Assembly (NCBI GenBank): GCA_964528575.1
Contig: CAZGTQ010000043.1
Location: forward strand, 1 to 16,544
Source: CAZGTQ01 sp964528575
GTDB lineage: Bacteria > Planctomycetota > UBA1135 > GCA-002686595
Reading direction: 5' to 3'
Length of the DNA stretch: 16,544 nt
Shown here: one piece after another, positions 14,685 through 16,544 of the stretch
Layout of the letters: each line of letters opens with the position of its first letter
Position numbering within the stretch: position 1 is the stretch's first letter
The notes under the pieces: generated by a model
Databases searched by the model: none
The model's input: the letters and a program-made list of their open reading frames with translations, nothing else
What the model was told of the DNA's origin: nothing
Program-made: the position numbers and the translations under genes

Positions 14685-15959
14685 TCAGGTGCGAGCCGCA
14701 GAGCGCGCCGCCGGCAGCGCCGGGGGCGGCTCCTCGGCGCGGCCGAGAGGGAGCTCGAAGGTGAAGCGCGCGCCTCCGTCGGGACGGTTCTCGGCCCAGA
14801 TGCGGCCGGCGTGCGCCTCGACGATCTCGCGGCAGATCGACAGGCCCAGGCCGGTGCCGCCGGCGCCCGTCTTGGTCGAGCTCGATTGGATGAACTTCTC
14901 GAACACGCGCTCGAGCTCTCCCTCGGGAATGCCCGCTCCGCGGTCGGAGACCGAGACGAGCGCGAGCGTGCCCCGTGCTTCGCAAGCGACCTCGATCGAG
15001 CCGCCCTCCGGCGAGAACTTCACCGCGTTGCCGAGCAGGTTGCGCACGACCTGGCTCATGCGCACGGGATCGACGACGACGTGGAGCTGCTTGGGCGCCT
15101 GCAGGGTGATCGTGAGGCCGAGCTCGCTCGTGCGCGAGACGAACTGGTCGATCTCGTGGTCGGCGAGGCGGACGAGGTCGGCGCTCTTGAAGTCGAAGAG
15201 CATCCGGCCCGCCTCGAGCTTCGCGAGGTCGAGCAGGTCGTCGAGAAGGGCGAGGAGCGTGGCTCCGCCGCGCTCGATGTGCTCGAGGTACTCGCCGAGC
15301 TTCTCCGCCGTCAGCGTCGGCAGGCGCTTCCTGCCGAGGCGCGCGAAGCTGAGGATCCCGTGCAGCGGCGTGCGCAGCTCGTGCGACATGTTCGCGAGGA
15401 ACTCGCTCTTCTCGCGGTTCGCCGCCTCCGCCAGCTCGACGCGCCGCGTGTCGGTGATGTTGCGCACGATGACGAACACGCGCGAGGTCAGCATCGGGAA
15501 GACGCGCGCTTCGTAGACGGCCGTGCGCTGCGGGCCCTCGACCTCGTACTCGAGCAGCACGGGCCGCTGGTGCGCGCGCACTTCGTGCAGCGCCTCGCCG
15601 AAGCGCCGGCCGACGTCCTTGGGCGGGAAGTCGCGCAGGTTCTTGCCGACGAGCTTGCGGGGCGAGTCGAGCACGTCGGTCGAGCCGCCGTCCTTGACCT
15701 CGAGGATCTTCCCGTCGAGGTCCGCCCACATGAACAGGTCCGGGAACGCCGTGAGGACGGCGCGCAGCTCCGCGTTCGCCTGCAGGAGCTCCTGCGAGCT
15801 CAGCTCCATGCTGCGCTCCAGCATGCGGCGATCGGCGTCGAACTCGTGGTAGGCGAGGTCGACGCTCTCGAGGAAGGCGCGCAGATCCTCGGGGAAGTCT
15901 CCGTGCACCGCCTCGGCGCCGAACCACTTCGCGACCTGACGTTCGAGGAGCGAGTGCAT
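14685..15959 (-). CDS. Soluble PAS-domain histidine kinase
   Basis: A 424-residue sensor kinase without membrane segments, so it acts in the cytosol. An N-terminal helical region (1-65, with RSMELSSQELLQANAEL at 49-65) leads into a PAS domain (about 66-172). The HisKA domain has phosphoacceptor His193 in NMSHELRTPLHGI (190-202). The HATPase domain has N-box Asn307/Asn311, G1 DRGAG (339-343), F-box Phe353 and G2 GGTGLGL (368-373). All catalytic motifs are intact; there is no receiver domain, so it should phosphorylate the adjacent REC-GGDEF-EAL protein. The N-terminal helical stretch is typical of kinases encoded beside FIST-domain sensors, and such a gene ends 14 bp upstream. Likely input is a protein-protein signal from that FIST partner, as with NosP-associated kinases. 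Confidence 0.93.
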   Translation of the reverse strand: MHSLLERQVAKWFGAEAVHGDFPEDLRAFLESVDLAYHEFDADRRMLERSMELSSQELLQANAELRAVLTAFPDLFMWADLDGKILEVKDGGSTDVLDSPRKLVGKNLRDFPPKDVGRRFGEALHEVRAHQRPVLLEYEVEGPQRTAVYEARVFPMLTSRVFVIVRNITDTRRVELAEAANREKSEFLANMSHELRTPLHGILSFARLGRKRLPTLTAEKLGEYLEHIERGGATLLALLDDLLDLAKLEAGRMLFDFKSADLVRLADHEIDQFVSRTSELGLTITLQAPKQLHVVVDPVRMSQVVRNLLGNAVKFSPEGGSIEVACEARGTLALVSVSDRGAGIPEGELERVFEKFIQSSSTKTGAGGTGLGLSICREIVEAHAGRIWAENRPDGGARFTFELPLGRAEEPPPALPAARSAART

Positions 15960-15973
15960 CGAGTCGGACTGGA

Positions 15974-16544
15974 TCAGAGCTCCGAGATGGCCGTGATCGT
16001 CATCGTCTGGTTGTGGAGCTCGCAGCGCGCGTTCGGCGTGAACGGCGAGATCTCGCCATACGAGTAGAAGCCGGCCAGCGTCGCGTACGGGCCGACGACC
16101 GAGCGCACGGCCTCGAGCTCCTCCTCGACGCGCTGCTTGAGGACCATCTTGCGGCCGACGCAGCTGATCAGGATCGCGAGGTCGGGCTGGTGGTCGGCGA
16201 GCGCCTCGCTGCTCGTGCGCGCCGCCTCGCCGGCGCCGTCGATCAGGCGATCGAAGTTCGCCTTCATGAGACGGGCATATGAGCCCTGCGGCACATCGCC
16301 TGCGAAGGTCATAAACCGGTCTTCCTCGTTGACGGAGAGGATGGTCCGGACTATCGGGGTGTCGCCATCAGAGATGCTGATGCTCAACGGGAACAACAGT
16401 CCACTCGCCGGCAGATCCTTTGCGTGTTCACCCAAGTAGGTCTTGTAAAGGTCGAGGGCCGATTTCCCATCCAACTCTCATGCAGGACGTTGGCCTCGGA
16501 CCGGGTGATCAGGCGCTCCGGCCCGAACGGATCCCAACCGCCCA
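15974..16544 (-). pseudogene. FIST C-terminal domain protein, frameshifted, 5' part outside the window
   Basis: Remnant or misread gene of a FIST sensory protein, a cytoplasmic ligand-binding family of about 380 residues that includes the haem-based nitric oxide sensor NosP. The minus strand from the window edge encodes GWDPFGPERLITRSEANVLHE, the usual opening of the FIST_C domain. After a 2-nt duplication (GAGAG where GAG is expected, 16475-16479) the frame changes, and LDGKSALDLYKTYLG, normally contiguous, continues to the stop at 15974. The end, GFYSYGEISPF then CELHNQTMTI, is the conserved FIST_C terminus. Without the extra AG the domain would be intact. Translation from the TTG near 16474 would give only 166 residues. 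Bases 16261-16500 have clearly lower GC than the rest. It is the first gene seen of the kinase/c-di-GMP operon. The lesion may be real decay or a base-call error. Confidence 0.82.

Noticed and set aside
12802..15927. 1041-codon minus-strand frame through kinase and regulator
   Set aside because: Out-of-frame Arg-rich translation of two genes with complete catalytic motifs in other frames.
12507..16067. 1186-codon plus-strand frame opposite the sensory operon
   Set aside because: Composition is Arg/Leu/Val/Asp-rich without motifs and it mirrors the codon pattern of the minus-strand genes.

Overview
The window is very GC-rich (about 70% or more over most of its length), gene-dense and made of short bacterial operons. 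Several things point to a free-living bacterium, most likely of the Planctomycetota. These are several sulfatase-fold proteins, a secreted FG-GAP propeller whose C-terminal domain resembles a tail common in planctomycete secreted proteins, GTG starts, and scarce Shine-Dalgarno sequences. The phylum is inferred from protein style, because there is no rRNA or other strong marker.

Layout. 1-2351 (+): the exonuclease VII large subunit (xseA) overlaps a family 2 glycosyltransferase by 4 bp. 2463-2579 (+): a 38-residue gene for the small-subunit ribosomal protein bTHX. 4502-2584 (-): a polyprenol-phosphate-mannose synthase-like glycosyltransferase overlaps, by 4 bp, a membrane-anchored alkaline-phosphatase-superfamily protein that has lost most of its catalytic residues. 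4539-6728 (+): starting only 36 bp away and divergent from that synthase, a GT39/PMT-like membrane glycosyltransferase; the pair suggests lipid-linked sugar supply and use at the cell surface. 6857-8494 (+): a secreted seven-repeat FG-GAP beta-propeller. 8520-9923 (-) and 9994-11466 (+): two divergently transcribed sulfatase-fold lipoproteins with Thr at the nucleophile position. 11477-12754 (-): a bacterial deoxyhypusine-synthase-like protein.

12831-16544 (-): a sensory operon running FIST-domain protein, then a soluble PAS histidine kinase, then a REC-GGDEF-EAL response regulator. This order matches the nitric-oxide-sensing NosP/NahK/c-di-GMP cluster known from Legionella and is the most interesting system in the window. 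Its FIST gene carries an apparent 2-nt duplication that breaks the frame, in a stretch of clearly lower GC. The lesion may be real or a sequence error near the window edge.

No stretch longer than about 130 bp lacks a gene. I see no tRNA, rRNA, CRISPR array, insertion sequence or phage gene.
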